A stretch of 64,000 nucleotides of DNA from Rhizophagus irregularis (GCF_026210795.1 NC_089460.1:1054001-1118000); one strand, 5' to 3'; positions 12,901-26,699 are shown, counted from the first letter of the stretch. Translations and numbers: made by a program. Notes: generated by a model from the sequence alone, not told the origin.

Positions 12901-15900
12901 AAGAAAGAAATCTTTCTAAATTAGTTCGGCTTATCTTATATTAATTATGCCAGTTGGCTGTATGATACTTTTTGCTTCACAAAAAGTCAATTTAAAAGAA
13001 ATAAATTAAAAATAAATTAAAATAATTAAAAAAAAAAATTTCTTTCTTTTCTTTCTTTCTTTCTCTTTTTTTTTTCTTTCTCTTTTTTCTTACTTCTTTG
13101 GTCTTGTCAATCAATCAATCAATTTTAAGAAGTAAGTACACAAAAAAAAAAAAACCTTCTAAATTTTTTCCAAAATTCTTTTTTTGTAACAACAAAAAAA
13201 ATTATTTTTTTTATATTATCTTTTATATTATCTTTTTTATTTTACATTCAATACAAAAGAATCGTCATTCAAAAATATTTTTACAATGAACATTTTTTTT
13301 TTTTTAATATAGTTTCAAAATTTTCAATTAGTTTCAATAGTTTCAATTAGTTTCAGCCCTTTTAGAGAAGAACCTTTCTGAAAATAATAATTATTATTAT
13401 TATTATAATGCGGAGTCACGTTCCGTGTTTGAAATTATTTTTTTAATGATAAATTTTTATTTTCTCACACATCCATTTTCAAAAAAGATTTTATTATTAT
13501 AGTTTATAGTGTTACCAAAAAGATAAACCAAATTTTTTTTATATTACGAATCCTTTCTATAAAAAAAAGTAAAAAAAAAAATAATAAATAAAAAAAAAAT
13601 AATAAATAACATATAATAAATAAAAAGGTAATATAGTTTCTCCACATCGTCCTATTACCATTTCTGGAAAATAACGTGTTTATTTAAGAAAGACATCTTT
13701 TTTCATTCTTTCATTCTTTTTTTTTTTTTGTTTTAACTAAAATTATAGTTTAGTAATCGGAACGCCATTTTAGACATTATTGAAAAAAAAAAAATTCTTT
13801 TTTTATTATTGTTTATTAGTCTTATTAGTCGCAGCCCCGATTTACCCGATTTTTTTTTTTAAATTAGTTAAAAGTGTTATATTCTATCTAATATTATTAT
13901 TATTTTATTATTTATTGTTATATTATTATTAATAATGAGGAAATTTTCAGCAGTAAAAAGCCATTCATTCAATCAATCAAAAAAGATAATTAATTAAAAT
14001 TATTTATTTTTTTACTCCCTTTTTAACGAATCAAATGGGACGGACATGTGCGATAATAACCAAAAATGAAAAAAAAATCTTTTTTTTTTTCCCTTGTAAA
14101 AAAAAAACAAAATGGAAATAAAATTGGTCTTTTTTTTTTTTTCATGATTATGATGATGTTATTATGTTATGTATATGTAAATTGTATATGTCAATAACAA
14201 GAAGAAGAAAAAAAAAAGTATTTGTAACAATAACAAACATCATCAAAAATTTTCCCCCCGAAAAAAAAATTTTTATATTTTTTTTTTTTTATGTTACATT
14301 TATATTATATATTATATTATAAAAAAAAAAAAATTTGGGACAATCATCAACAAGTCATCAACAAGACATCTCGTGCGAAATTTTTTCTTTTTATGTAAAA
14401 TGAAATCTTTTTTAGATGATTTATTTTTTTTTTTTAGTTTAAAAAAAATATTACATCAAATCATAAGCCTTTTGATAAAAAAAAATATATTTTTTTAAGG
14501 TTAAAGAATTAAAATTTTTTTTTTTATTATTATTGCCAAGATTATAAGATTACACAGTTTAAAAAAAAAAATACGATGATTATGATGATAACACAAAGAA
14601 TAAATCCGGCTTTTTTTTTTATCATAATCAAATCTAAAATTAATCTAATTATAAATATTATTTATTATAAAAAAAAAAATGGACACAACAACATATATAC
14701 GTACAATCCAAAAGGATTTCATTCATATGAAACAGAAGTTTTTGGATGCTTATTATAGGTTGTCAAAAAGTAACCTAATTTTGGAGCGCCATTCAATCAA
14801 ATAAATAATAATTATTATTAGTTAAAAGCATATTTTTTTTTTTCAATTATGATAAATTGATAATAAATCAAGTAATTCCGGTAAATACCGAATATTTATT
14901 TGTAATGCCAAAATTTTTTTTTATTTGAAAAAAAAAGATGAATGATGATTTGATTTGTAGAACAAGTTTTTTTTTTATATTATGTACATTATATGTTTGG
15001 TGTTGGGTACAATATGTTGAAATATGTATGATATGTATGTGATTTTTTTTGTCTAACCATTTATCAAGATATCATTTTTTTTTTTTATCATCATTGATTT
15101 AATATTAACAAGTCAACAATCAAGTTCATCAATTTCATTAAAGTTTTTTTTTTAAAAAAAAAAAAGAAAAAAAAAGAAGGTTTAGTTTAAAATATGATAC
15201 GATGTTCGTTTCGTTTCATAATAGTTTTTTTTTTTTTAAAAAAAAAAATGTGGTGAAGCGTAATAATGTAATGTGCGTGCATGATGTATGTATGTATAAT
15301 TAATAATATATTTATTTTTTATTATTTTTTTATTATTTTTTATTATATAAAAAAAAAAATTACTTGTCATTAAACTTGATTATTATAATATATTAGACTT
15401 GTTGTTAAAATTGCCTCTTTTAGAATAAATAAATAAAAGAGAATTCCGAATGTGGGACAGAAGTAATAATACAAATACCGGAGGTATGATGATCATTCTT
15501 ATATATGTAGAAAAATGACCGGAATTAACGAACGGGATTACAAAGAATTTTCGTAGTTGTAAAGGTAATCAATCTTACGATATACGTAATCAAATAATAT
15601 TATTTCCTGAACAAGGGGGTTTGAAAAACCTGTTATTTATCTTGACAATTTACCATATTTGAATGTCGCATACTTTTTTCATTTTGATGGACAATCAAAC
15701 AAAGATAACTACCTAATTCGGTAATTTTTAAAGATCATTATTCGGCAATGGAAACTTCATCATTCGGTGTTTATTGTTTATGCGTGCGTTTATGTTGTTG
15801 TTAATGGAATTTGTCCATGTTATTCTATGAAAATATTAATGGAAATTATGTTCAAAAATTTCCCAGTTTTACTTGTTTTGGTTAAGAGGCTTTTCAGTTT

Positions 15901-17199
15901 GATATTTTTGGAATATTTTTTTTTTTTTTTTTAACTTTTTTAAAAATTAAAAATAAATAAACAAAAAAAACTATTGAGAAACAAGATAAAGAACGGGGAA
16001 AAAAGAAAAGGGAGGGAAAAAAAAAAAAAAAAATCTTTTTTTATCAAAGATATCCATTTAAAATTATTTTAGAATGGAAATGGAACAGTTAAGGAGATAC
16101 ATATTTTAAATAACAACAATAAGTTTATAAAACAATAGTATCTTTTTATGAACTTATCTTTTTCGTAAATATATCCAATCTTTTTAATTAGCCCAAGTTT
16201 TAAAGCTAGTCTCGTGGCATTACCTCGTGCTGTTGAAGTATTTTGAAGTATTGAGTGTTAATGTGGCGGATGATAGGACCGCGGGGTTATTTGTTTTGGG
16301 GCCATGAAAGGACTAAGGAGTGGGGGAAGTTAAATTGTCTTACCGAGAGTAACTTGTTTGTACACTGTGTATGGGTAATTCGTTTAAAAGAAAATAACAA
16401 AAAGCTTGTGATTCTTGCAGACAAATAAACAATTACTATAATTCATTAATTTAAAAAAAAATAAAAAAAAATTTTTTTTTCCTCTTAACCTTTAATGATT
16501 TTAAATTCCCTTGTAATACTAAAGTAATATAACGAACGCCCTTGAATTTATTATGAACTAAAATTATATTAATAATAATTAATTAAAATTAATTATTACA
16601 ATTTTTTTTTTTGGTGGAAAATCTAGAATGAAAGCGCGCAACACATGTTAACAAAAAAAGCGAGAGAGATGTATGATAACGCCATATTTCTTGAAAAGAG
16701 ATCGTCCCACAAAGAAAAAAAAAAGAAAAAAAATAAAGAAAAATTCAACAGATTATGCATCATTGACTCACAAAATTCAAAAAAAAAAAAATTTATATAA
16801 TAATAATACTAAAAATAAATAATAATAATAATAATAATACGTATTAGTTGTTTGTGTGATTGTGTATGTGTGAGAGATGCAAAAAAAAAGAAAAAAGAAA
16901 AAAAAAAAATAATAATAATAATAATAATATAATAATAATAAAATAAAATAAAAAAAGCTTATTGGCTTATTATTGGGAATACTTTAATAAGACGGCATCG
17001 CGGCATCGGATAATAATTTTCTGATTCGTTTGTCAATCAAAAGAACAAGAAAATTGAAAATGAGAAAGGAATAAATAATTATTATGGTAAGTTTATTAAA
17101 TAAGATTAAATAAGATTAAATAAGCATTCTCCAATAATCTTGCAGGAAATTTATTATTTGCTGATCAAAAATAGTTTCTCAAAGGGATCATCAAACCTT

Positions 17200-17395
17200 G
17201 GATGATGCAAATGTTGCAAATGATGCAAATGATGCAAATGATTCAAATGATTCAAATGATTTAAATGATTCAAATGATTCAAATTATTCAAAATGATGCA
17301 AATACCGCATAATACCGTAAAATACCGTAAAATACTATAACCCACTACAAATATACTACAAATATACTCCAAATATACTACAAATATACCTAAGA
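17200..17395 (+). repeat. Three adjoining minisatellites of different period
   Basis: A 9-bp array (ATGATGCAA/ATGATTCAA, about ten copies, 17203-17300) runs into a ~10-bp array (AATACCGTAA, ~17300-17338). A 12-bp array (ACTACAAATATA, four copies, 17343-17390) follows. The minus-strand frame across it (Asn-His-Leu repeats) is a by-product of the 9-bp array. Confidence 0.75.
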
Positions 17396-19491
17396 CTTTT
17401 TTGTTACCAAAGTTAAGATTTATAGTATTTCTATTCCTTTTTTATTATTTGATAAAAACATTCTCAACGAATCATTGCCATAAAAAGATAGACGCGAAAG
17501 CGTGCGTGTAAAAAGGAGAAGAGGGGCAGCATTTATTAATTATATATTATGCGTATATTATAATATAAATTATAATATATTTGGTGTGTATTTATGTGTA
17601 TGTGTTTGATGCGTGTATGTGCGTAAAAATAATTTCTTTATTCGTTTTCGCGATTCTTCCGATTAAACAAAAAAAAAAAAAACAAATATAAAAACTTTAT
17701 CATTCATTTTACTTTAAAAGAAAATATTTTCGGTTTCGGGTTTCGGGATTTCGGATTTCTTTGATGTTGATTGATGATGATTGATATGATTAATAATAAT
17801 AATAATAATAATAATAGTTCGTTGTTGTTGTTGTTTGATTGATAATATTGTTTGATGACTTTCGTTGTTTATGAATATTACGAATCAATTTTTTTTTTAT
17901 TACATATTACACGTTCCATTTTTTCTATGATCCCAAAGATAAGGAGTGATCTTGTAAAAACCGGTAATTAGAAGCCACTTGGCGTACATTTTTTCGCGCG
18001 ATTAACATATGCGTACCCGCAGTTTTTTCGTCAAAGAAGGATAAGCCAGCCACACAACATAAGGATGTTATATGTGATTCGCGTGGAATGTTTATGTTTC
18101 GGGATAAAAAAAGTATGCATCAAGGTTGACATCAAGTACGTCATGCTTTTCCCTTTTTTTGATTTTAATATGTCCTTTAATATCAAATATAAACAAGTTA
18201 ATAAACCAAAAAGTCAGGAGGCTTTTTACTATAATTAAATAATTTTATCACATTATTTACATTTACGATAGTAATTAACGCAGTAAAGATTGTAAGAGAG
18301 TAGGACTTGTCAACGGTCAACTGCAATGGGGAAGTATGAGGATAAAGTATGATAAAGTATGTAAAATTATGTAAAGGTAGTAAAAAGTATGTAAAAGTAT
18401 AAAAAGTATAGTATTATAGTATGATAAAGTTTCCTCCAATCAACTTTTTTTTTAAATTTTTTTTTTTTTTTCTTTTTTTTCGCTTTTTTTGGTTCAAGTT
18501 TTGAAACGCGCTTTATCTTTTTCCTTATCAATTATCTTTAAATTATAAATTTATAATTATAAATTATAATCATAATTATAATTATAATTATTATTGTTGT
18601 TATTTTTGTTGTTGTTGTTTTTGTTGTTATTATTATTATTTTTATTATTATTATTAACATGTTCTGCGAGTCGAGTTTTTTTTTTTTTTTTGATAAATAA
18701 ATATCGGAAACCTTGATTTTTTAGTTTAGGTTTATTTTAATTTTTTTTTTTCAATTAAAATTAAATACATAAATCAGCATAATAAAGAATTAAAGATTAA
18801 ACAAAAAAGAAAAGTCCGGATTAAACTAATATTACAATTTATTACCAATAAAAGAAAAATGTCATACCAAAAGATAAACTTAACTTTGCCACTTAAAAAA
18901 AGAAAATGATGTTTCTCCGTCATAGGTTACATAAATGTTTTACAGGAAAAATATAAATAAACATATATATGTATAAATTACGTATATATATAAATGTAAA
19001 TATGTGTGTATGTTGTTATGTGTGTGTATGTGTTATGTGGATGTTTTATGGTGTTGTTATATGTATATATATATATATATATAATATATATATATATAAA
19101 ATAGATTTCCTCGGAAAATCGGCGTAAACTTGTTTTAATTCCTGTTTCATCCAATTCATTTTAAATAAAGATTAAGAAGAAGAGAAAGAATATGTGGTTT
19201 TTGTGTTTGCATGGATAAAAACAATTGATATGACAATTTACCATTTGTGTATAATCAAATAAATATAATTTATAATAATTTTTTGAAAATTTATTACCAT
19301 AATTAAGTTTTTACTTTAATAATTTACTTTTACGAGTTAAATGAGTTTAAAATTATAATTTATTGAGTTTTTATTTATAATTTGCATACATATATATATA
19401 AAAAAAAAATAAATATATCAAAATATCAAAATCTTGACTCGGTTATAACTCGGTTATATCCCGGTTTTTTTTTTAAAAAAAAAAAAAAAAA

Positions 19492-19525
<34 letters not shown>

Positions 19526-19711
19526 TAATAATTCTCATAATTCTCATGCAAATTATACTTAAAATGTCAATATAAATATTTATTAAACCTTCCCGACTAG
19601 TCATAATGATAAACCGGTTTTTATTTTTTTTGTAATTTTAATTTTATATTTGTATCACTATCCTTTTTTGGAAGAGAGATGACTTTTTCAAAAGTTCAAA
19701 AGAGCGGCTGC

Positions 19712-19767
19712 ATTTACACCAAGTGGTTGGTGCCGTGCGGTGTTTATGGCTTAGCCGCACCGTAAAT
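19712..19767 (+). other. GC-rich potential three-way-junction RNA/DNA fold
   Basis: In an AT-rich desert this 56-bp stretch can form an outer stem ATTTAC/GTAAAT enclosing two hairpins. The first is ACCAA-GTGG-TTGGT; the second is GTGCGG/CCGCAC with a 14-nt loop. All stems are exact complements. No tRNA features (T-loop, anticodon stem) are seen. It could be a structured non-coding RNA, a regulatory fold or chance. Confidence 0.3.
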
Positions 19768-20489
19768 ATTACTGCGGAAATCAGGCATTACTTGAAAAAT
19801 AATAAAATGGTAAGTAGACCGAAACTTTAAAACAATAGGAAAAATAGAAAAATGTTGTCTAATTTGTAACCCATTTTCGATTGAAATCTGATCCGTTATT
19901 TTTTAATGTTTACATCTTTTTTTGTGGAGGAAGGCTTTTTATGTTTTCTTTGTATTGTTTTAAATAAAGTCTTTTTATTTTCATAAGGGAAAATAAGAAA
20001 AGAGTAAATTGTTTACTATTTTGATTATTTGATTATATGATTGTTATTTTTGATTTTAACGGATTTTACGGTTAAAAGAAAAAAAGAAATCCATCATTTT
20101 AGTCATATTAATTAGTAGCCCCAAATAAAAAAATTCCTTGGTTTAAAAAAAAAAATAAACTTGATATCATAAATATTATAAATAAATTTCAATAGGCGTT
20201 GTTATTATTTTAGTTATATGATTGGTTATACGTCATAAACATGTACTTCTTGGCTAATTAAAAACTTCTTTCATTAGTCCATTCATTTGAATGGACCTTT
20301 CCGATTTATATCATTTATTATTTTTTATTGAACGGTTAATTTAGGATACCGACCGTCATCTGCCCGCCATTTTTTTTCTTAGGATAACCCTAATTAGGTT
20401 CAATGTATCACGAGGTGATTATTTTCGGTTTAAAAAAAAGCTAAAAAAGCTTTTTTTTTTTTTGTAATTATGTAAATTATGTAGTTACT

Positions 20490-20577
20490 AATGTTACTAT
20501 ATGTTTATTATGTTACTATAATGTTTATTATGTTACTATAATGTTTATATGTTACTATATGTTACTTATGTTACTAC
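20490..20577 (+). repeat. Tandem repeat, TTACTATAATGTTTA units
   Basis: Units of ATGTTACTATA(A)TGTTTAT, ~20 bp, four to five imperfect copies. Confidence 0.65.
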
Positions 20578-20806
20578 GCCAATTAAATGTTGCGTCACAT
20601 TTACATTTTTATACATCTTCACGTGAAATATAAAAAAAATTACTTTTTTTTTTTTGATTTTAGAGATTTCAAACATTAAAGTTTTATTTTACGTGTCAAC
20701 AACAAAAAAAAAAAAAAAAAGATCTATAAATGGATTTTTTAAAATAAATCTATTTTTAATAAAAATAAAATATTGTAGTTTGTAGGGCGTTTTTTTTTTC
20801 TTTGTC

Positions 20807-20839
<33 letters not shown>

Positions 20840-21282
20840 TTCTTTCAAAAAAAAAATTTAAATAAAAAAAAATCATCTCATTTTTTATACAATTATACAG
20901 AAAATTGATTATTACTACAATTATATCAATTATATCAAATTATAAAGAAACTTTTTTGATAGAATTTGACGGAATTGATTAAATATTATTAATAAGTAAT
21001 AATAATAACAATATGATACTTACACGTAACGCATTATTCAACATATTCACATATTCGTGTGTTTTTTTTTGTGTGTGTATCATCAGCGTTTAAATGTGTG
21101 GTGTTTATGTGTGTGTATCATCTTTTTATGATTAACTCATAGATGATATATATAAATAAATTTTAATTTATAATCTTACATGTTACGTATTTTCCAATTT
21201 TATCTTTAAAAGAATTTTTTTTTGAAAGTTTCATATATATATATATATATATATATTATTTATGATTTTTTTTTTTGTCAAA

Positions 21283-21360
21283 CCTTGTCTAACCTTGTCT
21301 CTAACCTTGTCTAACTTGTCTAACTTGTCTAACCTGTCTAACCATCTCAATCGTCTAACC
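21283..21360 (+). repeat. Decamer-like repeat CTAACCTTGT
   Basis: About eight copies of TAACCTTGTC / TAACTTGTC in tandem. Not the telomere motif. Confidence 0.7.
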
Positions 21361-22175
21361 TAAAATAATAATGGTTCGTACTTTTCTATCTTTTAGTTTG
21401 ATGTTCACTTTGATTGCACTTTTTTGTAAAAAAAAAAAAAAATTCAATAAATCACGTGTTACACCCGATTGTTACACATTTTAAACACTTCGTTATTTTA
21501 AAATTATTAGATAATAAATATATTTTTTTAATGAAAAAAAAAACGCGTCGCGCGTCTTTATTTTTTTTTTTAAAAAAAATTTTACAAATTTTACAACAAA
21601 TTTACAATAAACTTATAATTTTTTTTTCTTTGATAAAAAATTTTTTGATATTATTTATTAAATCTTAAAAATTCTCTTTTGCTTTAGGTTTTTTGAGAGG
21701 ATAAACGGAATTTTTTTGTAAAAAAATCTTAGAGAGATGATAATGATGGAAAAAAAAAAAAATCTAAAGCCGAAAAATACTGAAAAATTTGATTTAATTT
21801 TGATTTGGCCAATTTTTTTTAATATATTTTTTTTTTTTATGCCAAACTAAATTACTATCTAATTTTTTGAAATTTATGTTGTATATATATATATATATAT
21901 GTATATGTGAAATTTGTTGCTTGTTTTAAAGAAAAAAAAAGAAAAAAACTAAAGAAAGGGGGAAACATGCTAAAATTACAATACAATGCAAAAGGGGGAA
22001 AAAAATGTATAAAAAAAAATGTCTAAAAAAAAACTGTACAAAGAAGAAAAAGCTGGAAAAAAAAAATTATATTTTGCGCCATCAAATAAACGCCTTTACA
22101 AATAGTTCTTTTTTTTATTATTATTTTTGAAAAAAAAAAAAAAATTTAAACCTTTGGATGATTATATACCAATTT

Positions 22176-23606
22176 TTATACTACAGTAGTTTGAAATGAC
22201 AAACTACTAATTGGGAATCCTGATGGTCCTGATCTCGCACTTAAAAGATTTCGCTTTGCAGTGTAATATACACTACTAATTGGATAAGTATATTGAGTTT
22301 GACTTGTAGTAGTTCTAACGGAATATGATGGACGAACTCCATAATTTGATGATTGTTGTGATGAAAGATTATAATAAGCAACTTGTGATGCTCCAGTACT
22401 TTGTGGAGGAGTTGGATATGCTATTTGAGTATATTGAGCCTGTGATGTTTGAACAACTAATTGTTGTTGTGAATTTGAAACATTCGAATATACAGGGTAT
22501 ACATTTGGTCTCTTTGGTGGAGATATCATCATACCATCAACAAAAGCTTGTTCCGCAGATCTTTTGAAACCAGTTGACATTGATTGTACAGGAACTAAAA
22601 ATTGACGTTGATTTGATTGATTTGATTGTTGACTTGATTGTTGCTGCTGTTGTTGTTGTTGTGATGATGATTGTTGTTGTTGAGGTAAGTAAGATGGTTG
22701 AGATGAATATTGAGTATTTTGTTGAGAAACATTCATAACTAAATCAGAAGTATTATTATTACTTTCATCATGATCACCCAAAGCAACAAAAGAATCCATC
22801 TTTTTCACCCATTCAAAATATTGACGTTCAGAAACATATAATTCATAATCCAAAGAACTTAAAAATTCCATTTCCATAGTATTAATTTCAGATACAGGAA
22901 TATTTGTAACTTCAGACCAAGTTTTGTTGGTATAAGTATTATCATCCAAAAATTTATTTGCCAACATAAGAGCAACAGTAAAAGTTCTATACTCCGAACC
23001 ATTTTGACCTTTTATAGTAGGATTATTTATCTTCATACGATGAATATATAATAAAGATAAAAGAATCACAGAATGTGAAACTTGAGTAGCAGAAATTACA
23101 TCTTTACAAAACTTTTTAAACGCGTCCCTTGGTTTAAATTCAGCATATCTCCTATGACCATTCCCACCTGGGGGTGGTGGAGGAGCTATTATTGAAGTAG
23201 GGGTATGAGTATCCATCAAATAATCACCAAACCATAAGAAACAAGTCATATGAGCGGCGAATTCAGAAGCACGTTCAACGGGAACTTGTTCCAGTAATGA
23301 AACCTCATGAGATATTATTGATGAATTTTTTGATATCTTGTTATTATGATTATTATTATTATAATTATTATTATTATTATTATTTGACGATGATTGTTCA
23401 GAATAATATTGAACGTTCGACTTTACTCTAGTATGTTCAGGTTGTTGTTGATCTCTTCGTTGTATATATTGAGTTTGTTGTACCTGTTGTCTTTGATGTG
23501 AAATCGGTAAAGGAGGTAAAGGTTTCCTTTGTAAATTTATAGTTTGAAGCGAAGAATAATTTGTAGTAGCGGCAGGTAATGAAGCAAGAGTAGTAGTTAA
23601 ATACAT
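22176..23606 (-). CDS. Pho85-type (Pcl/Clg1-like) cyclin
   Basis: Single-exon 476-aa protein. A cyclin box spans roughly residues 105-275: it includes MTCFLWFGDYLMDTHTP, DAFKKFCKDVISATQVSHSV, ILLSLLYIHRMKINNP, FTVALMLANKFLDDNTYTNK, TWSEVTNIPVSEINTMEMEF and LDYELYVSERQYFEWVKKMD. The KFLDDNTYTNKTW block and the NxMExxFL(S)xLxY pattern are hallmarks of the Pcl1/Pcl2/Clg1 cyclin group, which activates Pho85-like CDKs in polarity, nutrient and cell-cycle control. Flanks are low-complexity and probably disordered: a poly-Asn tract near residues 75-95, a Pro-rich stretch before the box (APPPPPGG), and a poly-Gln region near 310-340. The start is the first ATG. It is an isolated gene with >14 kb of non-coding DNA downstream and ~5 kb upstream, unlike the compact block at the left. 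The exact Pcl subtype is not determined. Confidence 0.85.
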   Translation of the reverse strand: MYLTTTLASLPAATTNYSSLQTINLQRKPLPPLPISHQRQQVQQTQYIQRRDQQQPEHTRVKSNVQYYSEQSSSNNNNNNNYNNNNHNNKISKNSSIISHEVSLLEQVPVERASEFAAHMTCFLWFGDYLMDTHTPTSIIAPPPPPGGNGHRRYAEFKPRDAFKKFCKDVISATQVSHSVILLSLLYIHRMKINNPTIKGQNGSEYRTFTVALMLANKFLDDNTYTNKTWSEVTNIPVSEINTMEMEFLSSLDYELYVSERQYFEWVKKMDSFVALGDHDESNNNTSDLVMNVSQQNTQYSSQPSYLPQQQQSSSQQQQQQQQSSQQSNQSNQRQFLVPVQSMSTGFKRSAEQAFVDGMMISPPKRPNVYPVYSNVSNSQQQLVVQTSQAQYTQIAYPTPPQSTGASQVAYYNLSSQQSSNYGVRPSYSVRTTTSQTQYTYPISSVYYTAKRNLLSARSGPSGFPISSLSFQTTVV

Positions 23607-26600
23607 CTTTACGAGAATTTTTGATTTTTTACGTGTTTTTTTTTGTAAGAAAAAAAAGAAAAATTGATATAGATATTATTAGAAAAAAAGTTTATTATGA
23701 AAAGAAAACAAATTTTTTTAGCTAAAATTTTTATATGTCAGAAAAAAATATAAAGCTCTTATATATATAGATTTTTTTGATATATATATATATAAATCGC
23801 GTGTCTCTTCTAAATGAAGAAAAAAAAATTTTTTTTTTTTTTTGTCAAATGTGAAGAAGAAAAATTAAAAAGAAAATTTTGGCGGTTTATAAATTTTTTT
23901 TTCAATTGTTTTCAATTCGTGATCTCTTATTCTATTATTTTATTTTATAATTGTGGGGATGGTACAGAAAAAAAAAAATCCGGACTTCAGTATAATTATA
24001 TAAGTACAATTTAATAAAAAAAAACAATTGTTAAATTGTATATTATTTATATTATAAAAAAAAAATTTTTTTTGTGTATATATATATATGTACATATATA
24101 TGTATGTATATAAGTAAGTAAGTATAATAGATACATATATATTTATTATATATATGTATATAAAATAAATAAGTAAATATAATAAAAATAAAATAAAACT
24201 TTTTTTTAAAGTAATGTATATAAAAGCTTTTTTTGGGATAGATTTGTTTTTGAATGAAATGACTGAAAATGAACAAGTTATAATTTATTATTAAATAAAC
24301 TATAATTATTATATAGTAATTAAATAAAATAAATAAATTTGCTTTTTCCGTATATATATTATACTCGGAGGCTTATTATAAATACTAACATGTGCATATA
24401 AAAAAAAATAAAAAAAAATAAAAGCTTATTTTATATAATGATATAATAATTTACTGATTATACAAGTGATTACGATGATACGATGATGTAGATTATAATT
24501 ATATTTATATTATGACTGTAAAAAGTAAACAAAAAAACCTTATAAATTTTAAAATAGTTTTTAATAAAAAAAAAAAAAATTCCTGTTTGATGATTTTAGC
24601 TAATTACTTTTTTAGTGTAAAAGACAAAGTTTTTTTAGTTGAAAGGAAAAAAATAAAAAAAAAAATTTTCATTTTTTTTTTTTGTGATTGTTGTTTGTTT
24701 GATTGAATTGGGGCCAAATGGGAATAAGTGTAAACAGCCACCAGTGAAAAAAATGTGAGAGTTACAAATTAGTGGATGATGATTAAATGGGGCGAAGGTT
24801 TTATATTATTATAATAGTAAATAATTCCCCTTGATACCAAACCATGTCATAAGTTTTTTTTAATGTCTTTAATAGTTTCATCTAATCGATTATACAATAG
24901 AATAGAATCAATATTGGCTTTTCTAACAGGATTTTTTTTTTAAGATATTCATGCTAAAAATACGCGCAGCCTGCACAATCGTCATTACCCCTTTCCCTTC
25001 ATTCCGCTTAATATTCCGCCCGATAAACATGTTAGTCATATTTGTAGGAGCTTTCTATTATTATTTTGTCTCTTTTTTTTTTTATATTTTCTTTTTCTTT
25101 TTACATTCCACATTCCACGCCCATCAACTGTTGATATTTCACAATTTCATAATCAATCTAATTATTATTATTATATTTACAATAGTTCCTGAATTCATAT
25201 TCTAATTCTATATTTACATATGACACACAACAACATTAAATCCTTTTAAAGATTATAAATTATTTTATTTTATTTTTTTTTTTCATTTAACCTTTTATTA
25301 AATCACAAATGTTGTCATACGTATACGTGTTTCCAAGAAATAACAATTATCTTTCTTCGCGCGCAATTTTATTTCAACCTATTATGTTTAAGGAATCTTC
25401 TATTAAAACTTTAAAATTCTTAATTGTGGAATGTAAAGTCGAAATTTGTGTGAATCTGAAATAACCTATAGCCGAATCCTTACAAAAAAGAATTTTAATT
25501 AATATGAATGATTTTCATTCTAATAAAGGAAAGTGTTACATTACCTTATTTTTTTTTTTATCCCTTTAGCGTATCAAAAGAAAAAAAGCTCATGTATTAT
25601 GAAAATCCATTTATTTTATAAAATATTATTATTACCAAGAACTTTTGTGTAAAAAAAGATATAGAGTATTATCCCTGCATTGAATAATCGATGTTACTAC
25701 TACATCACATCCAAGTTTTACTTTTGTTATCTTCTTAATATATCTTCATTATTAACTTTATGTGTAACCCACACTCTAGGTTATCTTTTTCGTAAACCTA
25801 CCCGCCCGCTCATTTTAAATTACTAATGTAAGCATGTGATTATTTTTTTTTGCGATTGATTATATTACTTGATTGATTGATTATAATTATTGATTATCAC
25901 GCACGCTTGCTTCTTTTTTTTCCTTTTAATAAGGATCTACATAATTTCCCCATAAATACCGAGTTTTTAAATATTTTACTACATGTCACATTTTTATTTA
26001 TAATTTATAATATTTTATGAACCAATTATATATATACATAATAATAAATCTCTTTTTATTTGATTTACATATATAAATTTCAAAAAAAAAGGATTTCCTT
26101 TTTATCTCCTTGTAATTTTGTAATTAAAAAAGAAAATTTTATCTATAAACGGTTTTTTGTTTATTTGAAATTTAACTTTTTATTAAATAACGTACTTCTT
26201 TATTTTAATAATTTTAAATAATAATTACAACACCTTTTTCTAATCCTAAATATAATCCTATTTCTTCTTTTTTTTTGATATTGTTTAAAATAATTATTAC
26301 ACTATTTAAGTGTAACTACCTATTATATTAATTTCTTTTATTAATACAAAAAAGAAATATTAAAACGAAATTTTTTGTTTATTTTTTATTTGGTAATGAT
26401 TTTCTCTTGTCATTTGAGCGAATTTTTAATATTATATACTTTTATGATAAACAGATAAGATTATGGTATCCAAAAAGAAATATTCTTTAAAAAGCTTTAT
26501 AATAATAAATCTTTAAATGGAATCTTTTATGATTTCTTTGATATTTATGTAAACAATAAAGTAATTAATTTTATAAATAAAAAAAAAAAATTTTAATATT

Positions 26601-26699
26601 ATGTACTATTAAAAAATGGTTACTTTTTAGTTAATATAATATTAAAAAAGATAAAAAATCATAAAAATTCCTTATATTTAAAAAAGAATTGATATAGCA
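23607..26699. other. Upstream region of the cyclin gene, no gene seen
   Basis: About 3 kb of AT-rich DNA with (TA)n tracts (23760-23795, 24075-24165) and homopolymers. Short frames at 23814, 24052, 24512 and 24951 are low-complexity or unrecognised. Confidence 0.6.

Larger units (their letters stand above)
7674..22175. other. 14.5-kb gene-free AT-rich region
   Basis: Between CHS7 and the cyclin gene I find no convincing coding sequence on either strand. It is dominated by A and T homopolymers, often as paired T-run/A-run snapback tracts, with (TTA)n/(TA)n microsatellites and scattered minisatellites. Slightly GC-richer islands stand out at 8330-8360, 12720-12790, 16200-16380, 17940-18080 and 19690-19790. 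No tRNA or rRNA gene was recognised. Open frames inside (11654-11842, 12150-12347, 13098-13289, 14576-14758, 21414-21668) are Phe/Lys/Asn-rich translations of homopolymers. It could hold long UTRs, non-coding transcripts or distal control DNA of the flanking genes; the sequence alone does not say. Confidence 0.7.

Noticed and set aside
17154-17372. Frame with Asn-His-Leu repeats on the minus strand
   Set aside because: Translation of a 9-bp minisatellite, with no start context or domain.
7674-22175. tRNA, 5S rRNA or snoRNA genes in the gene desert
   Set aside because: No GGTTCGA-type T-loop, paired acceptor stem or C/D box pair could be found by eye.
22325-22567. Plus-strand 80-codon frame overlapping the cyclin
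   Set aside because: Lies antisense to the Gln-rich part of the cyclin gene and has no recognisable product.
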